From Sphingomonadales bacterium (GTDB taxonomy: Bacteria; Pseudomonadota; Alphaproteobacteria; Sphingomonadales; Sphingomonadaceae), in assembly GCA_017304125.1 (NCBI GenBank), contig JAFKLV010000258.1, positions 1 to 13,917 of the forward strand: DNA of 13,917 nt, in the 5' to 3' direction. Of the stretch, positions 13,147-13,917 are shown one piece after another (positions within the stretch are counted from its first letter, which is position 1; each line of letters starts with the position of its first letter). Below the pieces are notes generated by a model, which was not told the origin of the DNA, searched no databases, and saw only the letters and a list, made by a program, of their open reading frames with translations. Position numbers and translations under genes: made by a program.

Positions 13147-13917
13147 TCAGGCGTCGACCTTGATCACACCGCGGCGGATCTGATCGAGCTCGATGCTCTC
13201 GAACAGCGCCTGGAAATTGCCGTTGCCGAAGCCTTCATTGCCCTTGCGCTGGATGATCTCGAAGAAGATCGGCCCGAACATATTCTCGGTGAAGATCTGC
13301 AGCAGGATGCCCTCGCCGGTCTCGACCGAGCCGTCGATCAGGATGCGGTTCTGCTTGAGCCGTGCCAGATCCTCGCCATGGCCGGGGACGCGCTTGTCGA
13401 CCAGTTCGTAATAGGTCTCGATCGTGTCCTGCAGGGTCACGCCGCGCGCGCGCAGCCGTTCGACGGTGTCGTAGATATCGGGGGTGGTCAGCGCGAGATG
13501 CTGGATGCCCTCGCCGTGATATTCGCGGATGAATTCCTCGATCTGCGAATTCTCGTCCTGGCTCTCGTTGAGCGGGATGCGGATCGCGTGATCGGGGGCG
13601 ATCATCGCCTGGCTGAACAGGCCCGTCGCCTTGCCCTTGATGTCGAAATACTTCTGCTCCTCGAAGTTGAAGAGCGTGCGATAGAATTCGGACCACACCC
13701 GCATCTGCCCGCGGCGGACATTGTGGGTGAGGTGATCGAGCAGGTCGAGCCCGACATTGTTCTTCGCCTCGGCCTCGCGCCAGCCCGGGAATTCGGCCCA
13801 GTCGGCGTAAAGATCGGTGCCGTCCTTGATGAAATAGAGATAGCTGCCGCCGATCCCCTGGATCACCGTATCGTCTTCGTCGGTGCGCTTGGCGCCATGC
13901 TCCAGCGCCCATTTCAT
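13147..13917 (-). CDS. hpd: 4-hydroxyphenylpyruvate dioxygenase, N-terminal part outside window
   Basis: The visible 256 residues are the C-terminal part of an enzyme usually 350-370 residues long. The methionine at the window edge is internal: the sequence starts in the N-terminal domain just before GIGGSYLYFI. The enzyme is a cytoplasmic non-haem iron dioxygenase that converts 4-hydroxyphenylpyruvate to homogentisate in tyrosine breakdown. The iron ligands are present, counted from the window edge: H62 in LDHLTHNV, H140 in GEGIQHLAL and E220 in FFEIIQRKG. The C-terminal gating helix is typical (GFGNGNFQALFESIELDQIRRG). The close relative hydroxymandelate synthase is less likely given this tail and context. 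The downstream genes on the same strand are the Rieske protein and a hydrolase, across a repeat-rich 240-base gap. No other homogentisate-pathway gene is visible. Confidence 0.95.
   Translation of the reverse strand: MKWALEHGAKRTDEDDTVIQGIGGSYLYFIKDGTDLYADWAEFPGWREAEAKNNVGLDLLDHLTHNVRRGQMRVWSEFYRTLFNFEEQKYFDIKGKATGLFSQAMIAPDHAIRIPLNESQDENSQIEEFIREYHGEGIQHLALTTPDIYDTVERLRARGVTLQDTIETYYELVDKRVPGHGEDLARLKQNRILIDGSVETGEGILLQIFTENMFGPIFFEIIQRKGNEGFGNGNFQALFESIELDQIRRGVIKVDA

Overview
The window is GC-rich DNA whose gene content and protein styles fit a sphingomonad-type alphaproteobacterium (Sphingomonas or a close relative). The indicators are a large TonB-dependent receptor beside secreted peptidases, palindromic intergenic repeats of the kind common in sphingomonads, and a 4-hydroxyphenylpyruvate dioxygenase. 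The assignment rests on general resemblance; no search was run.

Layout. At 1-381 lies the 3' part of a MarR-family regulator. Facing it is an EAL-domain cyclic-di-GMP phosphodiesterase (1222-200, minus), whose reading frame runs 182 bases antisense into the MarR gene. An AT-rich divergent promoter region (1223-1469) separates the EAL gene from a membrane-anchored protein (1470-3161, plus) with an N-terminal winged-helix-like domain, one transmembrane helix, a TolB-like segment and TPR-like helices. All six of its cysteines lie beyond the membrane helix. It converges on a TonB-dependent receptor (5518-3209, minus), which ends in two tandem terminator-like hairpins; the second lies inside the 3' end of the opposing gene.

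Divergent from the receptor is a two-gene unit for secreted hydrolases: a large M14-like zinc metallopeptidase (5853-8693) and, 22 bases later, a periplasmic amidohydrolase of the prolidase/imidazolonepropionase-like group (8716-10062). The 334-base region between receptor and peptidase holds a 24-base imperfect palindrome that could be a shared operator. My working reading is a peptide-scavenging locus: outer-membrane uptake by the receptor, periplasmic trimming by the peptidase and amidohydrolase, and possibly sensing by the membrane-anchored regulator. That is inference from context.

After a REP-like hairpin and a gene-free stretch comes a tRNA-Ala(CGC) gene (10366-10441). It is followed by a zinc-independent medium-chain NADP-dependent oxidoreductase of the CurA/YncB type (10601-11587). 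The last block is on the minus strand: an alpha/beta hydrolase (12490-11594), a small Rieske ferredoxin-like protein (12906-12556, probably starting at CTG), a 240-base stretch with several palindromic repeats, and the C-terminal two thirds of 4-hydroxyphenylpyruvate dioxygenase (13917-13147), a tyrosine-catabolism enzyme cut by the window edge.

Most of the window is ordinary chromosome. The points that repay checking are the receptor/peptidase/prolidase/regulator locus with its palindrome, the Rieske start codon, the EAL/MarR overlap, and the terminator embedded in an opposing gene.
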